A stretch of DNA of 64,000 bases from Epiperipatus broadwayi. Taxonomy: Eukaryota; Onychophora; Udeonychophora; Euonychophora; Peripatidae. The notes beneath the pieces are model-generated. The model searched no databases. It was not told the origin of the DNA and saw only the letters and a program-made list of their open reading frames with translations. This document shows, piece by piece, positions 12,191 through 22,697 of this stretch; within the stretch, counting starts at the first letter, position 1, and every line of letters starts with the position of its first letter. The translations under genes were made by a program, and so were the position numbers. Location of the stretch: NCBI GenBank assembly GCA_028023455.1, contig JAQFVV010000255.1, positions 868,001 through 932,000 on the forward strand. The letters are read 5' to 3'.

Positions 12191-13344
12191 GTTAAATCAA
12201 ATTACAACATTCAAATTGTGCAAAATAGCTGCATTTATTCACATTTTATTTATAAAACAAAAAAAATTTTAAATATAACTTTTTTTATTATTTCAAGATT
12301 TAACTTTTTTTTGTTTCAAGATTTTTTCATGCATTTGAAGATATATTATTCTAAGTAATATAAAAAGTATGCACTATTTTTTATAAAATTTTATAACTTT
12401 TACTTATAATTAAAATGAATTTTAATAATTTTGTCACAAACTTTACTCAAATTGAAGTCCACATATGAGAAATTAAATTTGTCAAACAGCTGCAGTTTAA
12501 TTACATTAATTAGTCACATTTAAGTTAATATCATTGTGTGTACGTGCAATCAAATGATTAATTGCTCAAGAGGTCACATGATATTTATACATTATAAATG
12601 ATAGCATGAGCTTCAATTTAGAAAACATTATTCGATTATTATTCTAAACTGAACAGTACACGGCATTGTGCAAAATTTATTTATTAGTGAGATTACGAAA
12701 CATTTTATCTCAATTAAAAAATAAATCAATGTAATAATCCTGGAAATTAAGAAAATACTGTTGGTCAATATGGGCTTTTTAAAAAAGGTTTATTTTAATA
12801 CTATTTTTCAATTTTGAATTTTTATATTTTTATTTTTTTAAAAAATACTTTAATATATTCTATTGTAATAATTCATGATTAATTTATTTTGTTTTAAATT
12901 GTTTAGATGTTTTTTTTTTTGTTTATGCAGTATTTTGCAATAGCATACAATATATTTTATATTAATATATGGTCTTTTTTTATATATAATATTAAAATAT
13001 ATTTTTTTATTTAACCCATAAATAATATTTACTAAGGCAATAAATCTCAAATCATGTATGCTTGAAAATGCAAAGATAGAGACCTCTACAGGTCTTAACC
13101 ACAAGCTTGAAAATATTACTTATGTAATCAATGTGCATTAAATAAATTTATAATTAACCCATAAAATAATACAGATTTTTTTATAGTTACTAAAAATATT
13201 TAAAATATTATTTTTCCAACATGTCTAATAATCTTTTACCTTTTTTTTTACACTGCTTATTTTAAATAAATCTTTAATAAAATCAATTTTTAAAAAACTT
13301 TTCACAATTATTTTATTTCATTTATCTTAAAGTTATTTTAAATC
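12191..13344. other. AT-rich spacer, no gene recognised
   Basis: Nothing recognised; a minus-strand frame of 84 codons at 12850-13104 has no family features and low-complexity composition. Confidence 0.5.
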
Positions 13345-13590
13345 TTCTTTTAAACTTTTGCAATGTTTTATTTCAATTATTTAACAGTTTTAGTAAACTA
13401 GCAGTTTTGACTGTCTAGCAGTCTTTCTTAGAGCTGTTATTTTAAATCTTCTTACTTATATAATAAACATAATAATTTTAAAAAGTAACAGCTTTGAAGG
13501 TGACTGCTAGATAATCAAAACTGTCAGATAATTAAAATAAAACCATGGGAAAATTTGAAATAAAATTTAAAATAACGATTATGAAGAAGA
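13345..13590. repeat. imperfect foldback, arms about 100 bp
   Basis: The arms share CTAGCAG, CAGTTTTGA, AGCTGTTA and a TTTTATTT.AATTAT outer part in inverted order, with a centre near 13465. No coding potential. It is probably an old MITE. Confidence 0.6.
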
Positions 13591-13835
13591 CTATAAGATA
13601 AGAAAACTATAAGATAATTGAATATAAAAAAGCATTGTACAAAAATTAAATAAGATGTGATTTTATAGAGATTTATTTAATATTAAATAATTGTTTTGAT
13701 TTATCTTGTATATTTTATAAGTAATATAAAAACTTACAAATATATTTTAAACTAATTTTCTTTTCAAATTTTATAAAATGTTCTTATATAAGTTACATAT
13801 ATTTATATTATATTTTAATGGATGGATATTGAATG

Positions 13836-14310
13836 TGTGGAGTTATCTATTTATAATTAATTAGAAAGCATTTTACCTAGAATAGTAAAACCAACTGGCA
13901 AAATAAAGATAAAACTACCAGGCTAATTGCATTCTAATTAAGTAAATTATAAATGGATAACTTCTTGCATTAAATATTTACATTTAAACATCCAGTGAAA
14001 ATATTATATTACAATACATAATCTATCAGAGGAAGGATTTATTATAATAAGTAAAAAAATTGAAAAGTTTGATATACTTTGATTTTTACACCTATAAAAG
14101 TAAACTACAGTGCTTTGTTCTCTATATTAGATCTAGAGGGGCATTTAAAGGAGAATCCTCTTTTTTTGGATTCTTCTTTTGAATGCAATTGTCTTGACAC
14201 TTTTATTTTTACACTTGAACCTGGGAAGTTGTCTTTCATTGTCTACTGTTTTAGATAAAGTGTTTTGTAATTAAGTAATTATAAATGGATAACTTTATAT
14301 ATTAAATATT
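13836..14310. repeat. MITE-like hairpin repeats, two adjacent pieces
   Basis: The first hairpin (13836-13970) has GTGTGGAGTTATC on the left and GGATAACTTC on the right, with an inner AATTAATTAGAAAGC pairing. A second right half lies at 14150-14310 and ends TAATTATAAATGGATAAC. The family also includes the cleaner hairpin at 45005-45191, which shares GTGTGGA.TAATCCATTTA ends and an AACTGCC-like inner part. Confidence 0.6.
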
Positions 14311-15348
14311 TATATATTATATTTGAAAAGATCTATTTGTCAATAGATTAAACTATAGTTGTGGAAGAATTTTAGTAAAATTTAGTTTTTTGATTAGTAT
14401 TGAAACGTTAGATGAATTTCTATTATATATATTTTGTATATATATAAGTTTATGAGTATTTGTAGAAATACAAAAGCAAATATATATTTACATATAAAAC
14501 ACATTATTTAATCATTCTGAATTTTTATATCAATAAAAAATAGTTTAACAATAGCAATATTTTTTACTCATTACATATATATTTTTAATTATAAAAACAT
14601 ATTAAAATCGTAAAAACTATTAAATATTTTGCGGTTTTATGTCAAAATCATTTGTTTTAATTTTTATATTTGATGTTTATAACAGGTTATTTTCTTTTTC
14701 TCGTTGACATATTCATCTTCTTTTTAGTAAAACACACTCATATCTCAATTTATTCTTTCTTTATGTGATTTAACTTTCCAGGAATTCCAGACTATTTAGC
14801 ATCTATTAATCCCACAGGAAGTAAAGGCTGTTTCATTCACATTAAATTTTGAATAGCAATTAATGTGGCCATTTCTTGATAGGAACAGAATGAAGATATT
14901 GTTAGGAAACATGGAGTTATTTCAAGCTCTATTGACTTCAAGCTCAAACAAAATAGATTGAGCTTCATTTTTTCCCTTTTTTTTTAAAAAAAAAAAAGAG
15001 ACTTCATTGCTATCAGCTAACAAATCAATTTTCGTAATTGAAATCAAAACTACTCCATTTCATTGGTTACCTTTAAATTACTAATATTAATAACCAAAAA
15101 ATGCGCTAGTGTTCAGATAAATCAATTCATTTTTTCAAAATTAATATAACTTTAATTTTTAAACTCATAGTGAATATAATATTATCTAAATTATAAAAAT
15201 ACTCGTTTTGAATCTCACATTCAATTTTTTTATTTGGAAGGGAAAAAGGTTTCTGCTAAAACATATATATACAGCGCTAGATTTATTAGTCAGTCTAGTA
15301 AAAAAAAAGTGATGCTGAAATATTTATTAAAAGCGTTTAGTGCATTGA
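14311..15348. other. AT-rich spacer
   Basis: No gene recognised. A T9/A12 fold lies at 14977-14997, similar in kind to the one at 9615. Confidence 0.5.
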
Positions 15349-15418
15349 ACAGACTTAAACCTGCATTTATATATATAATATATGCGGGATTCGAATTCAG
15401 ACTATCACACGATCCTCT
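15349..15418 (-). repeat. dispersed repeat family B, short fragment
   Basis: Only the outer 70 bases are present: AGACTTAAACCTGC, TATGCGGGATTCGAATTCAG and ATCACACGATCC. It stops where full copies continue, so it is a truncated insertion. Confidence 0.7.
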
Positions 15419-15829
15419 TCTCTAGTTAATTCCATATAAAATGGGAAATAATGTTGTTTTTATTATATTATTAAATATTACATAACACCATATTAATAAC
15501 AATAAATAAAGTAGACTTAAAAATAGGTATCATAACTCAACTTTGTATACTTATGAATTCAATACAAATCGTAATATATTAGTTAATGATGATCAAGTTA
15601 TCTTTTATGAAAAAAAATAATTTAAAAAAAGAATTAAAGAAACTCCAATGATTAATGTTTTCCTGAAGGTTTGTGATGATGGTGGTTTAGTTGCATTTAT
15701 TGTTTAGACTACTTCCGTCATGTAACATGAGTATTGAATGTCTTTAGAAAAATTTAACTTTATTTAAATATTCAAAATACATTCAACTGTTAGTAATAGC
15801 ACATCAAACAGGTTAGTATATGCACAATA

Positions 15830-15861
15830 TTTCGAGATATATTATTCTCTCTCTTCTTCAG
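15830..15861 (-). ncRNA. hammerhead-like hairpin in the PLE end
   Basis: On the minus strand CTGAAGA (15861-15855) is followed by an AGAGAGA...TCTC stem and GAAA (15833-15830). The mini-element at 10866 keeps the same core with a different stem (GAGT...ACTC), which suggests paired changes. Ribozyme activity is not established. Confidence 0.35.
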
Positions 15862-15889
15862 ATGTTGCTGGCTTGACCAATGACAGTGC

Positions 15890-15972
15890 TAGCATGGGAA
15901 TCAAACCTGGATGCTTAGTTTCTTGAGTATTGATTTTTAAGATAATACTCTAACCAACTGAGCCATCCTTGC
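15890..15972 (-). other. tRNA-like segment inside the PLE end
   Basis: On the minus strand the sequence has TGGCTCAGTTGG (A-box-like, 15965-15954) and GGTTTGATTCC (B-box-like, 15907-15897), about 45 bases apart. It then runs into CATGCTAGCAC. The spacing and boxes are those of a tRNA or pol III promoter, but it lies within the mobile element and its anticodon arm is poor. The plus-strand copy at 51640-51800 keeps the B-box part. Confidence 0.55.
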
Positions 15973-16021
15973 AAAAGCAATAGTCAGTAGAAATTTTATA
16001 TACTTATCTATGAGATATCTC

Positions 16022-16372
16022 CTAATTTCTCCACTTTTCCTTCTGAAGTGCAAAGTTGATTAGTGGTTTCCATACATTATGTATAGGAACACAGGGTTTA
16101 CTTATGGAATTGTTTGCCATTGTCATGTGAGCAGCTTTTTTAATTTTTTTTCTTTGTATCTTTTCTTCTCTAGCCAATATTTTTGTGTTTTCCCAATTGA
16201 ACATATGTTCATTGGTACACACATAGTCTGCTACATTAGACACAGCTGCTTTCTTTTTTCTAATCATCAGTTTGTGTTCTTTCAAGCACTTTTCAATGAA
16301 ATGATGGGTCTCACCAATGTATGTTCTTCCACATTTACATGGTATTTCATAGATGCAGTTTTTTCTTTTCAA
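16022..16372 (-). pseudogene. PLE GIY-YIG endonuclease domain
   Basis: This 116-residue frame is the C-terminal endonuclease of a Penelope-like protein. Near its start are CIYEIPCKCGRTYIGET, matching the Cys-rich lead-in and the YIG part of the GIY-YIG fold, followed by CLKEHK, which fits the conserved Arg/His helix although the usual Arg is Lys. Further on, VCTNEHMFNWENTKIL fits the conserved block with His and Trp-Glu. In PLEs this nuclease nicks the target so that reverse transcription can be primed. The frame is open, but the rest of the protein upstream (16373-16635) is broken by stops, so the element is dead. The plus-strand frame at 16079-16402 is its shadow. Confidence 0.85.
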
Positions 16373-16635
16373 AATTTCAAGTTTATGCTTTATAGATGTT
16401 AAAATTCCATATAGAGTGATATGGCACTGGAATGTTATACTGATTGCAGATTTTTCTTAATTTGTCTGCTATTCTTGGTATGTATGGCTATACTAAGGTA
16501 AATAATAATTGTTTGTTTGTTTTTTTATGTTTTTTATGTTGTCTGTTTATGGTTTTTTTAATAACAGCTAATGGATAATTATTTTTCATAAGATTTTGCT
16601 CTATATATTTCTTTTTCTAAATCACTGGTTTCTGA
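16373..16635 (-). pseudogene. PLE linker between RT and GIY-YIG, broken
   Basis: Translation in shifting frames gives PYIPRIADKLRKICNQYNIP, typical of the stretch between the RT thumb and the endonuclease in PLEs, and LEKEIYRAKSYEK upstream of it. Stops and at least one frameshift separate the pieces. Confidence 0.7.
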
Positions 16636-16980
16636 TCAAATCGTTTTTGCTTTGTTCCATAGTGATAGTATAACTCCATGTTTTGTGTTTCTGATATGAT
16701 TGGCTGTATGGGCTAAGTATTTTCCTGTATGTGCAGGTTTTATGTGAACTGTAGTTTTGATTTTGCCATGATCTAAGAATGCCAATTTTTGTTTTTCTTC
16801 TGATTCTATTGTGAATTTAATCAAAGGGGATGTATTGTCAATGTTGTTCCAGAAAGTTTGTAATAGTGCTTCACAATGTGGCCATACAATAAATGTATCA
16901 TCTACATAGTGATGCCAAACTTTAGGTGTATATGGAATAGTTTTTATGGCTGTGATTTTAAATTCTTAATATTGCTAATC
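16636..16980 (-). pseudogene. PLE reverse transcriptase, palm and thumb
   Basis: An uninterrupted frame on the minus strand begins just upstream of the catalytic motif. WHHYVDDTFIVWPHCEALL includes the YVDD box (codons at 16908-16897) with both catalytic aspartates intact. It continues through NNIDNTSPLIKFTIESEE and LAFLDHG to IKPAHTGKYLAHTANHI and the HGVILSLWNKA helix. These blocks occur in this order in Penelope-type reverse transcriptases. Upstream, a remnant of the preceding motif (YGLTIVMPD) is followed by stops. The frame was translated from the codon for Leu at 16824 onward in automatic calls, but it is open for about 80 bases before that. It is part of a dead element. Confidence 0.85.
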
Positions 16981-17559
16981 AGGCATGACAATGGTAAGCC
17001 CATAGTCATTTCTTGATTTTATTGGAAGAATTCTGTTTTATATTAAAAGTAGATTGTTTCTAAGCAGAATGTTAATAATTCCATTATACTATCAATAGAA
17101 AGAATTGTTCTGGTTTGTAAGCCATTATCACCATTTAATCTTTTTTTTACAATAGACAATGCTTCTTCGCATGGTACATTTGTGAAAAAACTTTCCACAT
17201 TAAAGTTTTTTGTAAGTCAGTTCTCTCAATTTTTATATTCTTGATTAATTCTAAAAATTGTCTAGAATTCCGGACAAAGGACTGGATGTTGTATGCCAAA
17301 AGACATTGTGCATATACTAACCTGTTTGATGCACTATTATTAATAGTTGAATGTATTTGGAATATTTAAATAAAATTAATTTTTTTCTAAAGACATTCAG
17401 TACTCATATTGGATGATGGAAATAATCTAAACAATAAATACAATCTGATGATTAATCAATTTGATTCTGAAGTCACCAATTTTTTTTGATATTAAAAATC
17501 AGTGGTATTTAAAATAAATTGTAGGAATTGTTAATTTGTTATTATATCTAAGTGCAGTA

Positions 17560-17790
17560 TTCTTAGATTCAAGGCTTCAACCTGATGAAAGCCACAAACT
17601 AAAAACTAGTCTGGGGATAATAGATGAGTAGGCAGGCACTAGATAGTGATTTTATTCACAAATCTTCTTGCATCCACTGATTACTAAGACTTGCACTGGG
17701 TGGCACTACTGCATGAAGAGTTTTCTACAGTATTAACAACTTATGTAAGCACAGCAAATGGTGGTCATGTGATGTTTTAATGGTTTTACA
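17560..17790 (+). repeat. foldback superfamily fragment
   Basis: AGATTCAAGGCTTCAACCTG, GATGAAAGCCACAAACT and AGTCTGGGGATAATAG match the right arm of the foldback at 57527-58178 (AAGATTCAAAGCTCTTCACTG, TTTGGGGATA). Only one arm is seen here. It runs into the repeat shared with 12108-12190. Confidence 0.6.
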
Positions 17791-19116
17791 TATCAATGTA
17801 TAATGTTTAATTTATTTTCACATGAGATGTTCTTATAATAGGCAAAAACCATTGGTGTGAGAAAATTTTAGTAATAGTTTTTTATTTTACTAGTATTTTA
17901 ATGTTATATGATATTCTACTTTATTATATTATACATATTGTGTATTTATTTTAAAAATGAATTTTTTTCACTTATTTGTAACTATTATATGATCCAAATT
18001 ATCTATTATCATAGAATTGTAAAAAAAATAGCACATAGTTAAATCAGTGAATTTATGTTTATGTTAAAGGGTCACCTAAATATTCAGCTTTATTTTTTTT
18101 TATCTTTGAGTGATTTACTCAGAGATAAAAATTTCCCAATCGATTTTCAACTGAGTAAAGTAAAAAAAAATTGCTTGACTAATATTTTTGACAACTGTCT
18201 TGACCAATGTAATTTAGTGCGGCAAAAGTAATGGACTTTGGAGCTCAAATTTCACGTATTATGGCTACGATTCTCCCTTCCAGTGCTCAAACTACTTATA
18301 ACCTCACCATCAAAGAGATTCAATCATTATTTCTGATTATAAAATGAAAGTTTTTATCAAATTTAATTATTTACTTTAAAAGTTCTAAAAAGGTAGCGGA
18401 GAGAGTTTTGCAGAAGTATGGTATCTTAGAGTTACTAGAATATTTGTAAAACCTTGATTTATCTGAATATGGAACATAAAAGTAAATTATTATATTTACA
18501 AAAAATGAAAGCCAAAAAAATATTTGACAGATTGCACTTTAATTTCAAGTCAATAACACAAAAGTTATGTTAGAAAACATCACAAGCTTTAAAATAAAAC
18601 AGGGATCTTTATACAAAAACTATGCAGTGAAATTTATAAAGATCTATTCATAATAATATAATGATTAAAATTGATTCAATGAAAACTTTAACTTTAGTTC
18701 CAATAGAAATTTTAAAAAATTTATCTTAATCATTGGAATTTTTTTTATAAATGAGCTATGAAATAATATGCTTGGGAAATCAAATTTCCATTTATTATGA
18801 ATTCCAAAACAAAGTATATGATATAGTGATTTACAAAAGTAAAAAAAATATGGCTGTTTGATGTGGTGTAATTTTTTTCATAAGGCTGGAATTATATATC
18901 ACATTTATGCATGTGTATGTTGTAACAGATATGTGATATGTATTGCATAAAAAAAATTAAAGGTATGTTAATATATATATATTAAATAAAAAGGGTATCT
19001 TTAAGTAATCAGTACAATAGCAAGTAAAGAAGAAGAGATTTAAAAATATAGAACAAAAGACAATTAAGAATTACACAAAAGGACAATAAAACTCTAGACT
19101 TGATTTATTAAATAAA
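17791..19116. other. AT-rich spacer
   Basis: No gene recognised. Around 18215-18290 there is a weak tRNA-like pattern (GGCTACGATTCTCCC as a B-box-like part), which may be an old SINE; I do not call it. Confidence 0.45.
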
Positions 19117-19376
19117 AATTAAATTGAGAGCAACTGCAGACCTCTCGCGCTCATTAGTATCTAACAGCCAATCAGATCATAAATACAAGACAGAGAATTT
19201 AACAAGAAAAGAGCAGTCCACCCCATTCTTTACTTTCCTTTCTATATATCCAAGTCAGTCTAAAATACTTAGATCTGAAAGTGTGAATATTAAATTCTCT
19301 GTCTTGTATTTACAATCTGATTGGCTGTTAGATACTAATGAGTGCGAGAGATCTGCAGTTTCCCTCAATTTAATTT
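19117..19376. mobile_element. hairpin MITE, arms about 86 bp
   Basis: Arms 19117-19202 and 19290-19376 are close inverted repeats. Each carries AATTAAATTGAG at the outer end, then CTGCAGA, a GCGCTCATTAGTATCTAACA-like part, CCAATCAGAT and GACAGAGAATTTA at the inner end. The 87-base loop has no clear feature. It is relatively GC-rich for this window. No transposase is present; this is a non-autonomous element, and the family is not identified. The plus-strand frame at 19124-19402 is an artefact of the repeat. Confidence 0.8.
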
Positions 19377-20689
19377 CAATCTGTTTGCGCTTTATAAAAT
19401 AAATATTGTTTATTAAATAGAATTAAAAAAATATAATGATAATTTAATGATTTAAATTAGATTTTCTATTTGAAAGAAATTGTTTATCTTTTCTTTTAAA
19501 AACTACAGATTCTAAAATGGTAACTTAAAATTGTATTTGATAAACTAATGTATTCATTTGAAAAGAAAAATGGAAAGTGATATTATTTAATTACATATTA
19601 AATAATCTTTATCTAGTCAGAATGTAAAATAATTTTGTAAATTATCTAATCAAAAAAAAAAGGATTGTGCTATTTTACTGTAATTTTAAAAGATTAATTA
19701 AATAGAGAAAGAAAAGAAGATTTTAGCTGATTAATAATGTAGATGAACTCAGACAATGGTTTATCAAGTGTATTTATGCTAATATTTGTTATTTTAATTA
19801 TTCAGTTATTTAAGTTATTCAAGTTATTCAGATTATTCAAGGCATTTGGCTTTTGTTAAGTTTTCTGTTTATATTACTGAGTGTTGTAGTCTCTCATTAT
19901 AAACTTTTCGTCTTGTGTTCCCAGTGATGTATAGTAATCTTTGCAGATGCACTAATACCACCATGCTTTGGCAGTCTCATAAAAGGGGTAGTCATTCAGG
20001 TTTTCATCATACAATTCCTATACATTTAATAGCCTGAGATGGACCAAAATTCTTAACCTTCCATTCTAAGACATGTGCTCATCATTCATCCAAGACTACT
20101 GCTGAACAATAAAATAAAAATAGACACTGCCCAAAAAAGATTCTACAGGCAGTTAAGGAAACTGTAAACCAATTCAAGAATAGTATTTATGAACTCTAGA
20201 AGACAGGTGTGATCACTTCAGAAAGTCAATAGCCAAAACTTACATCAATGTAAGAAAATAAATAAAAATCTATACTTAAACTGAAATACAAGAGATAAGA
20301 TTTACATTTTCTTTATTAACTTTCTTATTGCTAGAAATGCATAAACTCTTACTTCCTAATTTAAATTGTAATTAACTATGCTGAAATAACTTTGTAATTA
20401 GTTCAATTTTATTTTACTTTATTCTTGTTGTTATAATTTGATTTGTAAATAAATATGATGATTTAATTGCTAATTTGGCCTAAATTCTCTTCTCTACATA
20501 TATCACTATATAAAATTTAGCTAAGACAAAATTTGTCAATTATATTGTTTTATATTTTAAATATGCATTATCTGATGATCTAAATTAAGGGAGTTTCTTG
20601 ATTATTTGAGCTGACTGCGGAATCAAGCACAGGAAGCATTTAAGATCTTTTCTTGTGAATATTCGAGTTAATTCTTTAAATAGTACTTA
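19377..20689. other. AT-rich spacer, no gene recognised
   Basis: Between 19860 and 20260 the base composition is less extreme, as in old element sequence, but I could not identify a family. No useful open frame. Confidence 0.45.
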
Positions 20690-20985
20690 GGGTTTTATTT
20701 CCAGTATAAGCAAAAAGTATTCACAGAAGAGATATTTTGCATCTAGTACTTATAAAGTGGATGTAATAGTCTTGAAAGGTGGCTGTGGTTTGTGTATACT
20801 AAGTCAATCTCAGTCTGTGGTTTGGGTATACGAAGTCAATCTCAGCCTGTGGTTTGTGATTACTTAGTCAATGTCAGCCTGATAAAAAAATATTGACTAT
20901 ATTTTCCCCTCTCCTTATGCAATGATTTGGATATAAATATCTTGAAAATAAAAATGAAAAATAGAAAAATAATGTTCTGTTATAA
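20690..20985 (+). repeat. dispersed repeat C, copy 1
   Basis: Shares many blocks with 44740-45000: AAAAAGTATT.ACAG, GTCTTGAAAGGTGGC, TGTGTATAC, ATATTGACTATATTTTCC and ATGATTTGGATATAAAT. Neither copy is coding. The family is unrecognised. Confidence 0.7.
20783..20880 (+). repeat. 32-bp triplication inside repeat C
   Basis: Three units start at 20783, 20815 and 20847. Each begins CTGTGGTTTG, then has a TATAC-like part and AGTCAAT.TCAG. The other copy of repeat C at 44.8 kb has a single unit, so the triplication is specific to this copy. Confidence 0.85.
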
Positions 20986-21303
20986 TTGGCATCAAATGTG
21001 AGTACCTGAATGTGCAATTATCTGATTGCCATGCAAATTTCAATAACTAAATGAACAATTGCACAAATATCTTCCAAAATAGTTGCACAAAAGCCATATA
21101 CATAAAAGTAAATGTTATATAATTGGCTTTAGCAGCATATGTGCACAAAAAAATGACCACAGCTGTCAAATAAAGTAAAAAAAACACAGAAAGATAAATA
21201 AATAAAAGTTAATAATTTGGTGAAAGATGTGAAAATAGAGAAAATGACCAACAGTAAAATTATAACTTTATTATAGTATAATAATTCAAATATATATATA
21301 TAT

Positions 21304-22697
21304 GAAAAACAAAAATGCAAGTTAAAAAACTTGCTAATGCTTGTATTTATGTCCACAGATGGCGTTCTACCAAAAACACCGATCAAGCGTATGTTTTGTT
21401 TACATAAACGTCAGAGTAGTATTCACTATCCCTAACTATAATTCCACTTTCAGATCATGATTTCAAGCTATTTGCTATCATCAGTGAAAGACAGGAATAA
21501 AGAAACTAGATCTAAACACAAACTCTGAGCATTTATGAAACAATTTCTATTCAGCTTGCAAGCATGAATTTTTTAGACACGTAATGTCTTCAAACTCAGC
21601 ATAGCAACCCAGATAGCTATATGAGTCTGATCTCAGTTCAGCATCACCACATAGTAGAAGCCTCTGCAATCTATATCATTGCAAGAAAGACCTCAAAGGT
21701 ACATTTATGAAAAACAAAAATGCAAGTTAAAAAACTTGCTAACGCTTGTATTTATGTCCACAGATGGCATTCTACCAAAAACACCGATCAAGCGTATGTT
21801 TTGTTTACATAAACATCAGAGTAGTATTCACTATCCCTAACTATAATTCCACTTTCAGATCATGTTTTTGGTAGAACGCCATCTGTGGACATAAATACAA
21901 GCGTTAGCAAGTTTTTTAACTTGCATTTTTGTTTTTCATAAATGTACCTTTGAGGTCTTTCTTGCAATGATATAGATTGCAGAGGCTTCTACTATGTGGT
22001 GATGCTGAACTGAGATCAGACCCATATAGCTATCTGGTTTGCTATGCTAAGTTTGAAGACATTACGTGTCTAAAAAATTCACGCTTGCAAGCTGAATAGA
22101 AATTGTTTCATAAACGCTCAGAGTTTGTGTTTAGATCTAGTTTCTTTATTCCTGTCTTTCACTGATGATAGCAAATAGCTTGAAACCATGATCTGAAAGT
22201 GGAATTATAGTTAGGGATAGTGAATACTACTCTGACCTTTATGTAAACAAAACATATGCTTGATCGGTGTTTTTGGTAGAACGCCATCTGTGGACATAAA
22301 TACAAGCATTAGCAAGTTTTTTAACTTGCATTTTTGTTTTTCATAAATGTACCTTTGAGGTCTTTCTTGCAATGATATAGATTGCAGAGGCTTCTACTAT
22401 GTGGTGATGCTGAACTGAGATCAGACCCATATAGCTATCTGGTTTGCTATGCTAAGTTTGAAGACATTATGTGTCTAAAAAATTCACGCTTGCAAGCTGA
22501 ATAGAAATTGTTTCATAAACGCTCAGAGTTTGTGTTTAGATCTAGTTTCTTTATTCCTGTCTTTCACTGATGATAGCAAATAGATTGAAATCATGATCTG
22601 AAAGTGGAATTATAGTTAGGGATAGTGAATACTACTCTGACGTTTATGTAAACAAAACATACGCTTGATCGGTGTTTTTGGTAGAACGCCATCTGTG
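21304..22697. repeat. 405-bp tandem repeat arranged as a head-to-head palindrome
   Basis: Forward unit 21304-21708 is followed by part of a second forward unit (21709-21863). The sequence then reverses at about 21864. A partial inverted unit (to 21937), a full inverted unit (21938-22342) and a further one (22343 to about 22697) follow. The period is 405 bases on both sides. Each unit starts with a small hairpin (GCAAGTTAAAAAACTTGC) and includes GTCCACAGATGGC, a CACCGATCAAGCGTATG part and AAACTAGATCTAAACAC. The array is bounded by (TA)n on both sides. Copies differ by few bases, so it is young. Parts match the foldback arms at 27408-28112 and 63290. Confidence 0.9.

Larger units (their letters stand above)
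15661..17450 (-). mobile_element. Penelope-like element (PLE), decayed, minus strand
   Basis: A PLE remnant with inverted end sequences. The left end is 15661-15850, and the right end, 17300-17450, repeats it inverted. Coding runs on the minus strand: reverse transcriptase parts from about 17000 to 16430, then a GIY-YIG endonuclease to 16022. Next to the coding end is a region with a tRNA-like segment (15890-15972) and a hammerhead-like hairpin. PLEs copy themselves by reverse transcription and are known to carry terminal repeats in direct or inverted order. This copy has several stops and frameshifts and cannot be active. Other members of the same family are at 10640-11075 and 50028-51930. 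Confidence 0.85.

Noticed and set aside
16079-16402. 107-codon plus-strand frame
   Set aside because: It is antisense to the recognisable GIY-YIG domain.
18215-18290. Possible tRNA-like SINE
   Set aside because: Only a B-box-like stretch is seen; no A-run tail and no second copy found by eye.
19124-19402. 92-codon plus-strand frame
   Set aside because: It lies over both arms of a hairpin MITE and has no motif.
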